From JAWKZG01 sp041396125 (GTDB taxonomy: Bacteria > Pseudomonadota > Gammaproteobacteria > Competibacterales > Competibacteraceae), in NCBI GenBank assembly GCA_041396125.1, contig JAWKZG010000003.1, positions 124,001 to 188,000 of the forward strand: 64,000 bases of DNA. The letters run 5' to 3'. Every line of letters begins with the position of its first letter. The first letter of the stretch is position 1. The notes below the pieces were generated by a model, which was not told where the DNA came from, searched no databases, and worked only from the letters and a program-made list of their open reading frames with translations. The position numbers were made by a program, and so were the translations under genes. Positions 8,202 to 17,213 of this stretch are shown here, piece by piece.

Positions 8202-10297
8202 TCAGGAAGTAGAACATGCACCTGCCACCAGCGGCAAGCAGAGTGTAAAAACCGTGCCGGTCGCCGTGCTGGCACAGTCGATGCGCCCACCTGCTTCGCG
8301 CACCCGCAGCCCGACCAGATAGAGTCCCAGCCCGGTGCCATGCGCTTTGCTGCTCACAAAGGGCTGGAACAATTGCTGGCATACCGCCGCGTCGATACCG
8401 GGGCCGTTATCCGCCACCCGGATTTTGATCTGTGTCTCCTCGCAGCGGGCACTTAAACGCACCCAACCGCCAGCAGCACCGGCTGCCTCGATAGCATTGC
8501 CCAGCAGATTGAACAGAATCTCACGCAGGGAATGCGGCTCGATTGCCAGTTCCGGCACTGCCTCTGGCAACTCGCACTGCAGTTCGATATTTTTCTGCCG
8601 GGCCAGATGCCGTAATACCTGCAGCAGTATCTCGACTTCATCTGACAGCCGGGCGCTCTGTGCGCCGCCGCGTGGTGGCCGGGCAAACTGCAGCAGGCGA
8701 TTGACGGTCTGGCTGAGCCGATCCAGTTCACTCAGCATCAGATTCAGATCCTCGATGTGCGGGCTGTCTGCAGCGAGCTCTTCACGCATCACACTGGCGA
8801 TGGTTTTCAGGGACGACAAGGGGTTTTTGACTTCATGGGCAATCGAGCCTGCCACCAGACCCAGCGCGGACAATTTATCGTTTTGCATGGCCCGCCGCTC
8901 GGCCCGCAGACGTTGCGCCTGCAGCTGGCTGCTGTGCAGGGTCAGCGCCAGCTGCTCGGCGAGCAGGATCAGGGCATTCAGGCGCTCCTCGTGCATATCG
9001 CCACGACCACGGCCCAGCAATATCAAGCCGCGTACAGAGGGATGCTCCAGCACCACCGCAGCCGCCGCGCCCAATGCCAGCATGCGATTCCCCTGCGCAA
9101 TACCGGGCGCATCGCCGGGCCGGCAGGCGAGCCGCTCGCGGGCGCTCAAATCATGACATAAAGCAGCAATCTCGGATGCGCTCAAGGCGTCTGACTGTGG
9201 CCCGGCCGAAGCAACCACCTGCTGCTCGTCGTCCAGCAACCAGACAGTGCAATAGCCCAGTTCCAAGGCGTGCGGGGCGGCCTGGCAAAACCAGGTCAGG
9301 ATAGCGCTGCTGGAATCGTCGCCATGCTCCACCAGTTGCCGGGCGAATTGGCGGGTCTGGTTGCGAAACTGACTGACGGATTGCCCCAGCAGATAGCGCA
9401 AGGCTTCCGCACTACGCTGGCGCAAAGGGCGCACCAGCAACACCAGCGCCCCGATTACAACCCCTTCTACAATCACAAAATTAACCCGAAAGCGCTCGCT
9501 GAGTGTATCCCAGACATTCTGCAAAAACACCGTATGGAACAGAATTGCCGCCACCATCAGCGCGCCATAGATCACGACCCGCTCCAGCACCAGCTGCATG
9601 AAATTAAAACGGACAATGAAATAGCTCACCAGCAGGATCAGCGGGATCGGCGTTAGCGTGGCCAGCAACTGCCACAGATTTTGATAGTCCGGCCAGATTG
9701 GCTGCAGGATAAAAAACAGGATGCTGTGCACCAGCGCCAGCGCCAGCAAGGCCCAACCGGTCACCTGCACAAACAAACGATTCCAGGGCAGTTCAAAACG
9801 CAGATAAATCCGCAAAAAAACCAGCCCCGATACCCCGTTTACAGCACTCAGCCAGAGCCAGTAAGGCATCCCCAGCCGCTCAGCTGATCGGTAAAATCCA
9901 GCGCCGTATTGGCCTGCAGTATCCACCCCAGCGGCAGCAGAAACAGCAACGGCGCATACAGCAACACATAGCGCCAATCCGGTCGGGTACGCGGATCAAC
10001 ACCGGTCAGGCAAGCGCGTAATACACCGTGCAGCATCGCACTCGGCATCAGCAGCAAACCGGCAGCACAGCACAGCAAGGCCAGCCAGTACAGGCGTGCT
10101 GTCCACACACCCAGGCCGTCGCGCAACAGCACCTGCGCCCAGACCCCGGCATGAAACAACCACGCGCCCAGCACCAGCAGCAGCAAGGGGGCGACGATAC
10201 GACGGCGATTGCTGCGATCGAGCAAAATCAGCAGCAAAGCGGTATCGAGTACCGCCGCCGCGCCGAGCAGAAAGATTTCCAGATCGCTGGATAACAT
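8202..10297 (-). pseudogene. Membrane sensor histidine kinase (one frameshift)
   Basis: The N-terminal ~140 residues (ATG at 10297) are membrane helices, cut at LSGWG. A second frame resumes exactly there with MPYWLWLSAVNGVSGL and runs to 8202. One base missing from the C4 run at 9870-9873 explains it. Restored length is about 698 residues: roughly eight N-terminal helices, a GAF-like region (~290-450), histidine box AHEVKNPLSSLK, N-box NLLGNAIEAA, and G boxes DNGPGID and GTGLGLYLV. Partner of the response regulator immediately downstream. I considered PrsK of exosortase systems, but the H-box and the partner regulator do not fit. Confidence 0.85.
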
Positions 10298-10380
10298 CAA
10301 TTAATCATACCCCGAAAAATGCCTTCACTGACTGGCAAGTCGTGCATAATAATTGTCTGAAAAAAAATGCGAATAATCGT

Positions 10381-11286
10381 ATGAGCAGCACCACTAATTA
10401 CCTTGCACAAACCAATCCAGTCCAGCGGGGGCTATTGCTGGTCGCCGCCTCAGCCATCTTGTGGAGCAGCGGCGGACTGATTGTACGCCTGCTGGACAAT
10501 ACCGATGTCTGGACGGTTGTTTTTTGGCGTTCGGCCTTCGCCTGCGTATTCCTGCTGGTGTTTATCGCACTGCGGGATAAAGGACAGACGCTCTCGCTGT
10601 TTCGCCGCATGGGTGCACCCGGTCTGATAGTCGCAGCATGTTTTACCGTGGCCTCAATGGGGCTGGTGATCGCGCTCAGTCTCACCACCGTCGCAAACAC
10701 TTTGATTTTAATGAGTACCGCGCCGTTTTTTGCCGCACTGCTAGGGCGTGTTTTGCTGGGCGAACGGGTCAGCCGCCGCAGTTGGCTAACCATGCTGGCG
10801 GCGCTCTTCGGCGTGGTGATCATGGTATCCGATTCGCTGGCGGACGGCTCGATAGCCGGTGATCTGGTCGCTTTGCTGATCGCGGCCAGTTTCTCGATTG
10901 CAGTCGTGACCATCCGCCGCCATCATCAGGTTCGCATGGCCCCGGCAACTTGTCTGGCAACAATGCTCGCCGCGCTGATCAGTTTTTCCCTGGCTACGTC
11001 CTTGGGCGTCAGCACCCATGATTTCGGCCTGTTGGCGTTTTTCGGCGCGGGCCAGCTCGGCCTGGGGCTGGCTTTATTCACCACCGGCGCACGGCTGGCA
11101 CCGGCCGCACAAGTAGCATTGATTTCACTATTGGAACCGATACTGGGGCCGGTCTGGGTGTTATTGGTCCTCGGCGAAAACCCCGGCTGGGCCGCCCTGC
11201 TGGGCGGCGCTATCGTGTTATTGGCGCTGCTGATCCACACCGCGCTGGATCTGCGACGAGCACGCCCGGTCACACCGACGGTTTAG
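10381..11286 (+). CDS. DMT superfamily (EamA) transporter
   Basis: 301 residues from ATG 10381, chosen over a longer open frame that is only antisense to the kinase gene. Ten predicted helices arranged as two EamA repeats: GLLLVAASAILWSSGGLIVRLL at the start of repeat 1 and LVALLIAASFSIAVVTIRR at the start of repeat 2, with the conserved second-half end LISLLEPILGPVWVLLVLGENPG. Likely an inner-membrane metabolite exporter of unknown substrate. Divergent from the sensor kinase and convergent with the next gene, overlapping its 3' end by 17 bases. Confidence 0.9.
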   Translation: MSSTTNYLAQTNPVQRGLLLVAASAILWSSGGLIVRLLDNTDVWTVVFWRSAFACVFLLVFIALRDKGQTLSLFRRMGAPGLIVAACFTVASMGLVIALSLTTVANTLILMSTAPFFAALLGRVLLGERVSRRSWLTMLAALFGVVIMVSDSLADGSIAGDLVALLIAASFSIAVVTIRRHHQVRMAPATCLATMLAALISFSLATSLGVSTHDFGLLAFFGAGQLGLGLALFTTGARLAPAAQVALISLLEPILGPVWVLLVLGENPGWAALLGGAIVLLALLIHTALDLRRARPVTPTV

Positions 11287-11788
11287 CTAACGGTTCAGCC
11301 AAACAGGAATCCTCTGTACCAAACTGCGCGCTAAGACAACCCAGTCCGATGAGAAACAGCACCGGCGCAACAATGATGAGAAAAAAATCAGCATTCGCGA
11401 ATTGAAATACATGGCGGGCTTCACTTAACCAGATAAGTCCGTAGCACGCGGCATAGGCAAAATGGAACCCTGCCCCAACCCGTAGCCAGGTACGCTGCTT
11501 TGCGCTGAGTACACCACTGATCAGACGCTTGGCCAATAACCCCAGCGACCATAGCAGCGGCATAGCAAGCAACAACAACACACCGAGCACCAGTGCGATA
11601 AACCAGGTGGGAATATAAAAGGAGCCAGACGCATGACTTAGCGGCGCAACCGACATAAGCAGCGACGCGAGCAGCAGCCTGGCGTTGCAGCGCGTCCGAC
11701 TGATTCCATCTTGGCGAAGGTCAGCGTTCACCTTCATCGTCGTTAGCGACAGGGTTGATACTAAAGATTGGCATACTTCACGCGACAT
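11270..11788 (-). CDS. Hypothetical membrane protein
   Basis: 172 residues as the longest frame; an internal Met near residue 18 (MKVNADL) is also possible. A signal-like segment (ARLLLASLLMSVAPLSHA) is followed by three or four hydrophobic helices (WFIALVLGVLLLLAMPLLWSLGLLA, FAYAACYGLIWL, FFLIIVAPVLFLIGLGCL). No motif I recognise. Convergent with the DMT gene, sharing 17 bases at the 3' ends. Confidence 0.6.
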   Translation of the reverse strand: MSREVCQSLVSTLSLTTMKVNADLRQDGISRTRCNARLLLASLLMSVAPLSHASGSFYIPTWFIALVLGVLLLLAMPLLWSLGLLAKRLISGVLSAKQRTWLRVGAGFHFAYAACYGLIWLSEARHVFQFANADFFLIIVAPVLFLIGLGCLSAQFGTEDSCLAEPLAKPSV

Positions 11789-12022
11789 GGTTTATATCCT
11801 CTTGAATGCACGAAAACTCGTACAAAAGCAGATATTGCAAAGCCGATGCCAGGCACTCAAAAAATCATAATTAATTGTTTATTAAATATATTTAGCACCA
11901 TAAAAAATTAATACCCCTATTGACTGCCGCTTCACTACTGCGCCCTGCGCAGTGGAATTGCTGCATTTGAACGGCAAGCTCGGCTAGACTGAATGAAATG
12001 CCTAACCCTCATAGGAGAAACC

Positions 12023-12619
12023 ATGATCGAGCATTCATCTGTGCTGTTAGCCCTGCACTACCAAAACGAGAACTGCCACCCGGACGGCAAGATCAAACTC
12101 GGCATTGCCGCCGACGCACCCTGGCGCGAACCCCGCCTGAACAATGCCCGCCGTTTGCTTGCCGGGATGCGCGAGGCAGGTGTGCCGATTATTCATGTGC
12201 GGCTGGCGGTGCATCCGGATTACGCTAATGTACGCGCCAATACGCCCTTGATCCGCCAGTGGATCGAACTTGGCGCATGGCGCGAAGGCACTTGGGGTGT
12301 TGAGTTTCTGCAGGGACTGGAACCGGTCGGCAATGAAATCGTCGTCACCCATACCCGCAATAGCGTATTTCACGGCTGCTCGCTGCCCGATACGCTGACG
12401 GCACTCGGGGCTGAGCATCTGTATGTCGCTGGCGTTTCGACCGCTTATGTGGTGGAAAGCTCGGTGCGGCAGGCGACCGATATCGGCTATACCTGCACGG
12501 TAATCGCCGATGCCTGCGCAACGGCCACCGAGGAGCAGCACCAGAACGCGCTGACAGCCATGCAGGTGTTGGCCGAGATCAGCTCAGTGGATAATGTGTT
12601 AGCTCAGCTGCGGGAGTAA
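12023..12619 (+). CDS. Isochorismatase-fold protein, apparently lacking the catalytic residues
   Basis: 198 residues from ATG 12023, preceded by AGGAG at good spacing. The fold is clear: AGMREAGVPIIHVR, the FHGCSLPDTLTALGAEHLYVAGVSTAYVVESSVRQATDIGY block and TVIADACA. However, the family's catalytic Asp (normally VIDMQ near the N-terminus) is replaced in LLALHYQNENC, the nucleophilic Cys (normally GV(A/S)T..C VE) is Val in GVSTAYVVES, and the Lys position reads THTRNS. It may therefore be a non-hydrolytic binding protein. Stand-alone gene. Confidence 0.85.
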   Translation: MIEHSSVLLALHYQNENCHPDGKIKLGIAADAPWREPRLNNARRLLAGMREAGVPIIHVRLAVHPDYANVRANTPLIRQWIELGAWREGTWGVEFLQGLEPVGNEIVVTHTRNSVFHGCSLPDTLTALGAEHLYVAGVSTAYVVESSVRQATDIGYTCTVIADACATATEEQHQNALTAMQVLAEISSVDNVLAQLRE

Positions 12620-12676
12620 TTGCTCAATATATTTGGAATGCACCCTTGATGGAATTATCAGGGCACAAGTAACACA

Positions 12677-13369
12677 TCATATTTCCTTTGCTGATGGAAG
12701 GTCAGCGAATATGCTATTGCTCATCCATGCACTGATATTATGCGTGAGCGCTTTATTACCGACTATTTTCAAAGACCCGTCTCGAATAGCTTTTTTATAG
12801 GTGTTATCCCCCATCCAGATATCTGCCATGGTTTTAACGCTAGATGTAAAGTAAACATCAATGTCTTTTCCAGGGTCTTTGACGCAAATATCAATTTCTT
12901 CGCCTGTAACGACCAGCCACCAGTCAGGGTATGTTTCGATATCGATAAACCTGAATCGAATGGCGGTTTCCCTGCCTATCAGTTTGCCCGGAACGATGCT
13001 GCGCTTCAGGTACAGCATCAGGAGTTCTACATCGTAGTCTTTTTCTGTCAGGTTAGATCGAGCCCAGCGCATACCCCAATCGCCGAGGCTGCGGATAATG
13101 GGTAATAACTCCTGACAGGATTCGGTCGGGAAATATTCAAAACCTCTTTGACCGGGGATCTTTTTCTTCAGTACCAGACCATGTTCAGACAGTGAGTCCA
13201 GACGCCTGGAAAGAATAGTAGGTGAAATCAGGGCGAGCCCTCGCTGCAATTCATTAAAGCGGGAACCGCCCATAAGCAGCTCACGGATAATCAGCAAGGT
13301 CCATTTTTCTCCAATTATTTCAGTAGCCTTAGCTATTGGGCAAAATTGACCATATTCCATAACTGGCAA
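12677..13369 (-). CDS. HxlR-type regulator with C-terminal SCP2-like domain
   Basis: 230 residues. Residues ~8-105 are an HxlR winged helix (CPIAKATEIIGEKWTLLIIRELLMGGSRFNELQRGL, ISPTILSRRLDSLSEHGLV). Residues ~120-225 resemble the SCP2/sterol-carrier-like domain fused to HxlR in many proteobacterial regulators (DWWLVVTGEEIDICVKDPG, TMADIWMGD, DGSLKIVGNKAL). Such proteins probably bind a hydrophobic ligand. Divergent from the methyltransferase gene at 13650; two dyads just upstream of this start (13391-13432) are likely operators. Confidence 0.88.
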   Translation of the reverse strand: MPVMEYGQFCPIAKATEIIGEKWTLLIIRELLMGGSRFNELQRGLALISPTILSRRLDSLSEHGLVLKKKIPGQRGFEYFPTESCQELLPIIRSLGDWGMRWARSNLTEKDYDVELLMLYLKRSIVPGKLIGRETAIRFRFIDIETYPDWWLVVTGEEIDICVKDPGKDIDVYFTSSVKTMADIWMGDNTYKKAIRDGSLKIVGNKALTHNISAWMSNSIFADLPSAKEI

Positions 13370-13390
13370 ATTCTCCTCGGGTTTTGAAAG

Positions 13391-13432
13391 TGTAGTTACT
13401 TACTACATTTTGTGTAGTTGGATGCTACACAA
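13391..13432. promoter_or_regulatory. Two adjacent operator-like dyads upstream of the HxlR gene
   Basis: TGTAGT at 13391-13396 is inverted as ACTACA at 13402-13407 (5-base spacer), and TTGTGTAG at 13410-13417 is inverted as CTACACAA at 13425-13432 (7-base spacer). Both share a TGTAG half-site and lie 22-63 bases from the regulator start, in the divergent region shared with the methyltransferase. HxlR proteins bind such short palindromes as dimers, so autoregulation and control of the methyltransferase are inferred. Confidence 0.6.
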
Positions 13433-13649
13433 TTGAAAGTATTTCTCAAAGCGCCCCATCTCTATAGTTTGCACATCGCGGCAACTTTTGCTCTGCGAGG
13501 CAAGGAGGCGCCACATGCACCCTAGCCAATAACGTGATTGGTACGTCGCTGGATGATGAGTTTGCCAAGTACGCACGAAAAACCGGCACACATCACCAGG
13601 CTACCTAAAACAACATCTATTTATTAAACACATAACAGGATAAAAAACG

Positions 13650-14711
13650 ATGAACATGGATATGAGTAAAGTTGAACAATTTGCTGGACAGGTAGTCTCC
13701 GATATCAGTGCCACCTTCTCAGGGGTGATGACTAATATCGGGCACAAGCTGGGTCTCTACAAAGCCATGGCTGGCGCAGGCCCCATAACATCGCAAATAC
13801 TGGCTGAAAAGACAGGCACGTATGAACGCTATGTGCGCGAGTGGCTTAATAATCAGACAGCTGGGGGGTATGTCGTCTATAACGCAGAGACCAACGCGTA
13901 TACGCTGCCTGATGAACACATTCCGGTACTGGTAGATGACGAAAGCCCCCTGTTTCTTGTACCGGCACTGGATGTAGCCTCTTCCTTATGGCTGGATGAA
14001 GATAAAGTCGCAGACGTTTTTCGCAGTGGCGAAGGCATCGCATGGTCCGACCATCACCACCGCCTGTTCTGTGGCAGCGAAGCTCTGTTTCGGCCTGGAT
14101 ACAAGGCCCATCTAACCAGCACCTGGATTAAGTCACTCGATGGTGTTGAAGACAAACTGAAAGCAGGCGCAAAGGTGGCCGATGTCGGATGCGGCCATGG
14201 AGCCTCCACGATCGTATTGGCACAAGAGTACCCCAATTCCACTTTCTATGGTTTTGACAACCATAAGGAATCTGTGGAAATTGCACGGCAACGGGCCAAA
14301 GATGCAGGCGTTAATGGCAATATTCATTTCAGCGTCGCGAATGCAAAGGGCTTCTCGGAATCGGGTTTTGACCTGATCTGTTTCATGGACTGCCTGCATG
14401 ATATGGGCGATCCTGTTGGCGCTGCACAACATGCAAAACAGTCTCTTAAAGCTAACGGAACCGTGTTATTGGTTGAGCCAGCTGCCGGCGATACTGTGAA
14501 TGACAATATCAATCCGGTAAGCCGACTTTATTATGCAGCGTCAACCGCCGTGTGCACACCCTGCTCACTATCACAGGAAGTGGGACTTGCGCTTGGTGCT
14601 CAGGCTGGCGAAAAGCGTTTATCAGATGTCATGAAGGACGCCGGCTTCAATAAATTACGACGTGCGTCAGAGACGCCATTTAACATCGTGCTTGAAGCAA
14701 AAATAAGCTGA
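13650..14711 (+). CDS. SAM-dependent methyltransferase with N-terminal winged-helix domain (Rv2258c-like)
   Basis: 353 residues. The N-terminal ~100 residues look like the winged-helix dimerisation domain of O-methyltransferase relatives (LGLYKAMAGAGPITSQILAEKTGTYERYVREWLNNQTAGGYV). Residues ~170-300 are the Rossmann core with motif I VADVGCGHGAST, acidic strand FYGFDNH, and FDLICFMDCLHDMGDP. The Ser/Cys-rich region (STAVCTPCSLSQE) and the final FNIVLEAK strand match the Rv2258c-type family. Substrate unknown. Probably under the divergent HxlR-SCP2 regulator. Confidence 0.85.
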   Translation: MNMDMSKVEQFAGQVVSDISATFSGVMTNIGHKLGLYKAMAGAGPITSQILAEKTGTYERYVREWLNNQTAGGYVVYNAETNAYTLPDEHIPVLVDDESPLFLVPALDVASSLWLDEDKVADVFRSGEGIAWSDHHHRLFCGSEALFRPGYKAHLTSTWIKSLDGVEDKLKAGAKVADVGCGHGASTIVLAQEYPNSTFYGFDNHKESVEIARQRAKDAGVNGNIHFSVANAKGFSESGFDLICFMDCLHDMGDPVGAAQHAKQSLKANGTVLLVEPAAGDTVNDNINPVSRLYYAASTAVCTPCSLSQEVGLALGAQAGEKRLSDVMKDAGFNKLRRASETPFNIVLEAKIS

Positions 14712-14783
14712 GCAAGAACTAAAATCCGAGACACACATATGCTTCCTGCAGGTAGCATATGTGTGAGGACTATTCTCAGTATT

Positions 14784-15105
14784 TCACGAAAATTTTTCTA
14801 TTTGTGTCGATTGTGGCGCACCCTGCTTGCGAACCAGGACAATCGCAAGGGGTTTAATATCGTCCTCAATCGGCACCGACACAACACGACTTCCGTTGTC
14901 GAGATCTTTATAGTCAGGCTTCATGACACTCAGGGAAAATCCGAAACCGTTAGACACGGCGCTTCGAACCGATTCCATTGATTTTGAATTGTAGGCTACG
15001 AGAGGATTGATGCCCTGAGTCGCCAGGATGTTTTCAAAATAGTCCCGGCTGGAAGAACCCTCAAACATGACGAAGGGTTCTTGTGCCATATCGGCAAGTC
15101 TAATC
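14784..15105 (-). pseudogene. C-terminal fragment of a LysR-type regulator
   Basis: About 107 codons encode only the second half of a LysR effector-binding domain (IRLADMAQEPFVMFEGSSS, GFGFSLSVM, PLAIVLVRKQG). The HTH and first half are missing, and an in-frame stop lies immediately upstream at about 15106. The truncated edge abuts the promoter of the dioxygenase gene at 15157, which suggests a recombination junction. It cannot bind DNA as a normal LysR protein. Confidence 0.82.
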
Positions 15106-15156
15106 GATTATTGCTAGGATACCTGGAAAATCAAGCGCTAATAGAGGAATCAAGGC

Positions 15157-16020
15157 ATGCGTGTATTGAGCGAAGAACAACGGCAACAATTCTGGTCAGA
15201 AGGATTTTTGGTGGTCGAGAATGTGGTCGATGCCGACATATTACAAGCCATGCAGGAGCAGTTTTCCGCCTGGGTCGAGGAAAGCCGGGAATACAGCAAG
15301 CCCTATGGCGATACCTTGGACGGGCGTCCGCGTTTTGATCTGGAACCTGGGCATACGCCAGAAAAACCGGCACTGCGCAGAGTCAACGCACCGGTAGAAG
15401 TATCACAGGCCTATTATGATGCAATGGCTTCAAGCCGTATGACCGATTGCGTGGTCGATCTCATTGGCCCTAATGTCAAGTTTCATCATTCAAAGATAAA
15501 TTCCAAATTGCCGGGCGGACATACCGCCGTCAAATGGCATCAGGATTTCCCGTTTACCCCTCATACCAACGATGATCTGGTCACTGCCTTACTGATGGTT
15601 GATGACGTCACGCCAGACAACGGCCCCCTTGAGGTCGTAGCCGGTTCTCATAAAGGTGAGCTGTTCAGTTTATGGCACAACGGCATTTTTACCGGGGCTG
15701 TTGCAGATGAGGTTGCGCAAGACTGCCAGGAAAAGGCAATAACCTGTGTTGGCCCGGCGGGCTCTGTCTGCTTGATGCACACGCGATTACTGCACGGCTC
15801 GGCACCGAATTTCGGGAAACGATCCAGAAATTTATTTATTTGTGTTTATTCAGCAGAAGACGCCATCCCTTGTTCGAGCAACCCGATGCCATCAAAATTC
15901 GAAGGCCTGATCGTGAGCGGCGAAAAAACCAACAAAGTGCGCTCAATATCCTATGAAATTGAGTTGCCGCAAAAACCAACGACGGCGTCGTTTTTCGATC
16001 AGCAGGCAAAGAGCGAGTAA
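15157..16020 (+). CDS. Phytanoyl-CoA dioxygenase (PhyH) family protein
   Basis: 287 residues, typical of bacterial PhyH-type Fe(II)/2-oxoglutarate oxygenases. The facial triad is visible as H-x-D in KWHQDFPF (~129-131) and the distal His in TRLLHGSAPN (~210), followed by an Arg for 2-oxoglutarate (KRSRNLF). Substrate unknown; relatives hydroxylate small acids, CoA esters or secondary metabolites. Stands alone between the LysR fragment and a repeat-rich 3' region. Confidence 0.9.
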   Translation: MRVLSEEQRQQFWSEGFLVVENVVDADILQAMQEQFSAWVEESREYSKPYGDTLDGRPRFDLEPGHTPEKPALRRVNAPVEVSQAYYDAMASSRMTDCVVDLIGPNVKFHHSKINSKLPGGHTAVKWHQDFPFTPHTNDDLVTALLMVDDVTPDNGPLEVVAGSHKGELFSLWHNGIFTGAVADEVAQDCQEKAITCVGPAGSVCLMHTRLLHGSAPNFGKRSRNLFICVYSAEDAIPCSSNPMPSKFEGLIVSGEKTNKVRSISYEIELPQKPTTASFFDQQAKSE

Positions 16021-16044
16021 ACAGCGGATTTCGCAGTTTATTGG

Positions 16045-16107
16045 CTCGGGAAATATCTGCTTAGATTGATGTGCTTTGTGAGTGTACCCATTCGCGGGGA
16101 TGGGTCA
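16045..16107. repeat. Duplicated 63-base intergenic block (copy 1)
   Basis: The first 28 bases (CTCGGGAAATATC... to ...TTGATGT) are identical to 19241-19268, and the rest of the 63 bases is recognisably the same with scattered changes. Both copies are followed by a REP element, here after an extra ~44 bases. Noncoding. Confidence 0.85.
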
Positions 16108-16151
16108 ATTTTTACATGAGACTTGGCGATTATGCCCTCTAGCGAACAAAT

Positions 16152-16182
16152 CCCGGATGCCGTTTCACTCTATCCGGGCTAC
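16152..16182 (-). repeat. REP-like element with GTAG head (copy 1)
   Basis: On the minus strand it reads GTAG, then CCCGGAT, a loop, and ATCCGGG in the opposite arm (perfect 7-base stem). This GTAG tetranucleotide plus palindrome is the layout of repetitive extragenic palindromes. Two further copies lie at 19312-19342 and 19831-19861, all in the same orientation. Located between the convergent PhyH and small-transporter genes. Confidence 0.8.
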
Positions 16183-16191
16183 TTGCTTGCC

Positions 16192-16545
16192 TTAATGATT
16201 GATTAGCAGCAACGCCAAAACAGCAAATACCAAACCGAGCAACTCCTTGCTCGATAGCTGCTCGCCGAAAATAACAACGCCCAGCAAAGCCAGCAGTATA
16301 ACTGTGCTGATCGAATACAGTGCGCCGATAGTGGCCAGCTTAATTGACTTCATTGCGACAACCCAGCCGAAGGCGGTCAATGCATAGATAGCCACCCCGG
16401 CCAAGAACCAGCGGTTGGTAAACAGCGGATTGTGCTCACTAGCCCGCTTTAGAAAAAAATCACCTGCCACCGTGACTAACGCAATAGCAATAATTAGTAT
16501 GTTAGCGTGCAGGGTGCTCATAAGCGTGCTCTGGATTGAAATCAA
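16192..16545 (-). CDS. Small DMT-type (SMR/EamA half-size) membrane protein
   Basis: 117 residues from 16545, or 109 from ATG 16521 (MSTLHANIL), which looks the more natural membrane start; neither has a strong ribosome site. Four helices: ILIIAIALVTVAGDFFLKRAS, FLAGVAIYALTAFGWVVAMK, IGALYSISTVILLALLGVVIFGEQLSS, LLGLVFAVLALLLI. This is a one-repeat DMT protein, like SMR or ArnE/F-type subunits, that would need to dimerise. Substrate unknown. Confidence 0.8.
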   Translation of the reverse strand: MISIQSTLMSTLHANILIIAIALVTVAGDFFLKRASEHNPLFTNRWFLAGVAIYALTAFGWVVAMKSIKLATIGALYSISTVILLALLGVVIFGEQLSSKELLGLVFAVLALLLINH

Positions 16546-16591
16546 TCATGGGTAGTAGGCTAAATATGTAGCTTATCGTAAACTATCCGGT

Positions 16592-16882
16592 ATGACGCGT
16601 TACCCAAAAATCACCTGCCCTACCTGCGGCAACCCCGACATCAAAAAATCAGGGCGCAATGCCCAGGGTGTGCAGCGCTATCGCTGTTGGAACCCCGCCT
16701 GTGCTACCCAAACGTTCATGTTGAACTATCGTTACAAGGCGTATGAGCCGGGTGTTAAGACGCAGGCGGTCGAAATGGCGCTCAAGGGCGCTGGTATCCG
16801 CGCTACCGCCCGGGTGCTGAAGATCAACAAAGGCACCGTGATCAGCGCCTTGAAAAAAAAGCGAGCCGACGCGAAACGGTAA
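16592..16882 (+). mobile_element. IS1-family InsA-like protein (IS remnant)
   Basis: 96 residues: zinc-binding CPTCGNPD...CWNPAC motif (four Cys), then the IS1 InsA core (YRCWNPACATQTF, YRYKAYEPG) and a C-terminal HTH (GIRATARVLKINKGTVISALKK). An A8 tract at 16855-16862 matches where IS1 elements shift to the insB frame. In the -1 frame only ~35 codons continue, and the InsB catalytic domain is absent. A truncated IS1 or a solo InsA gene; terminal inverted repeats not found. Confidence 0.8.
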
Positions 16883-17179
16883 ACCCCGAAGGTGTAGAAA
16901 AACTCGCCCAAGGCGATCGGGTGGCGAGGCGGGAACGCACCGTGGAAAATGATCTGTTTTTCCAAAAGCAAATTAATACACAATATAGTCATCAACCTAC
17001 TGATTAATAAAACTAAATTTAATTATATTTTCATAAAAAAATTACAGATTTGATCCACCACCAGTTACCTGTAATGTTAAAAATATCGCAATAAAAATAT
17101 TTTCTACTATGCTTGAAGGTGAGCTTCCGCAAAAACGAGGGGGCTCCGCTGTTTTCTCGGGTACTTTCCAATTTTGCAA

Positions 17180-17213
17180 AGGTGATGATATTTTCCGCAA
17201 AATAGCATCACCT
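17180..17213. repeat. Strong inverted repeat / hairpin in the 457-base gap before the phosphatase gene
   Basis: Arms of 15 bases (AGGTGATGATATTTT and AAAATAGCATCACCT) with one mismatch around a 4-base loop (CCGC). No T-run follows, so it is not a standard terminator. A weaker inverted repeat (ATTACAG / CTGTAAT) lies at 17041-17075. The gap 16883-17339 is AT-rich and otherwise has no recognisable gene. It may be part of a MITE-like element or a regulatory hairpin. Confidence 0.65.

Noticed and set aside
8202..10297. Kinase/regulator pair as the PrsK/PrsR system of exosortase (PEP-CTERM) loci
   Set aside because: The domain plan is similar, but the histidine box (AHEVKNP) and the NtrC-like partner regulator do not match, and no exosortase or PEP-CTERM genes are nearby.
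10096..10380. N-terminal extension of the DMT transporter gene
   Set aside because: The extra residues are Arg/Pro/Ala-rich antisense code of the kinase gene; homology and the natural membrane start begin at 10381.
11993..12022. Earlier start for the isochorismatase-fold gene
   Set aside because: The ATG at 12023 has AGGAG at proper spacing and gives the family's usual N-terminus.
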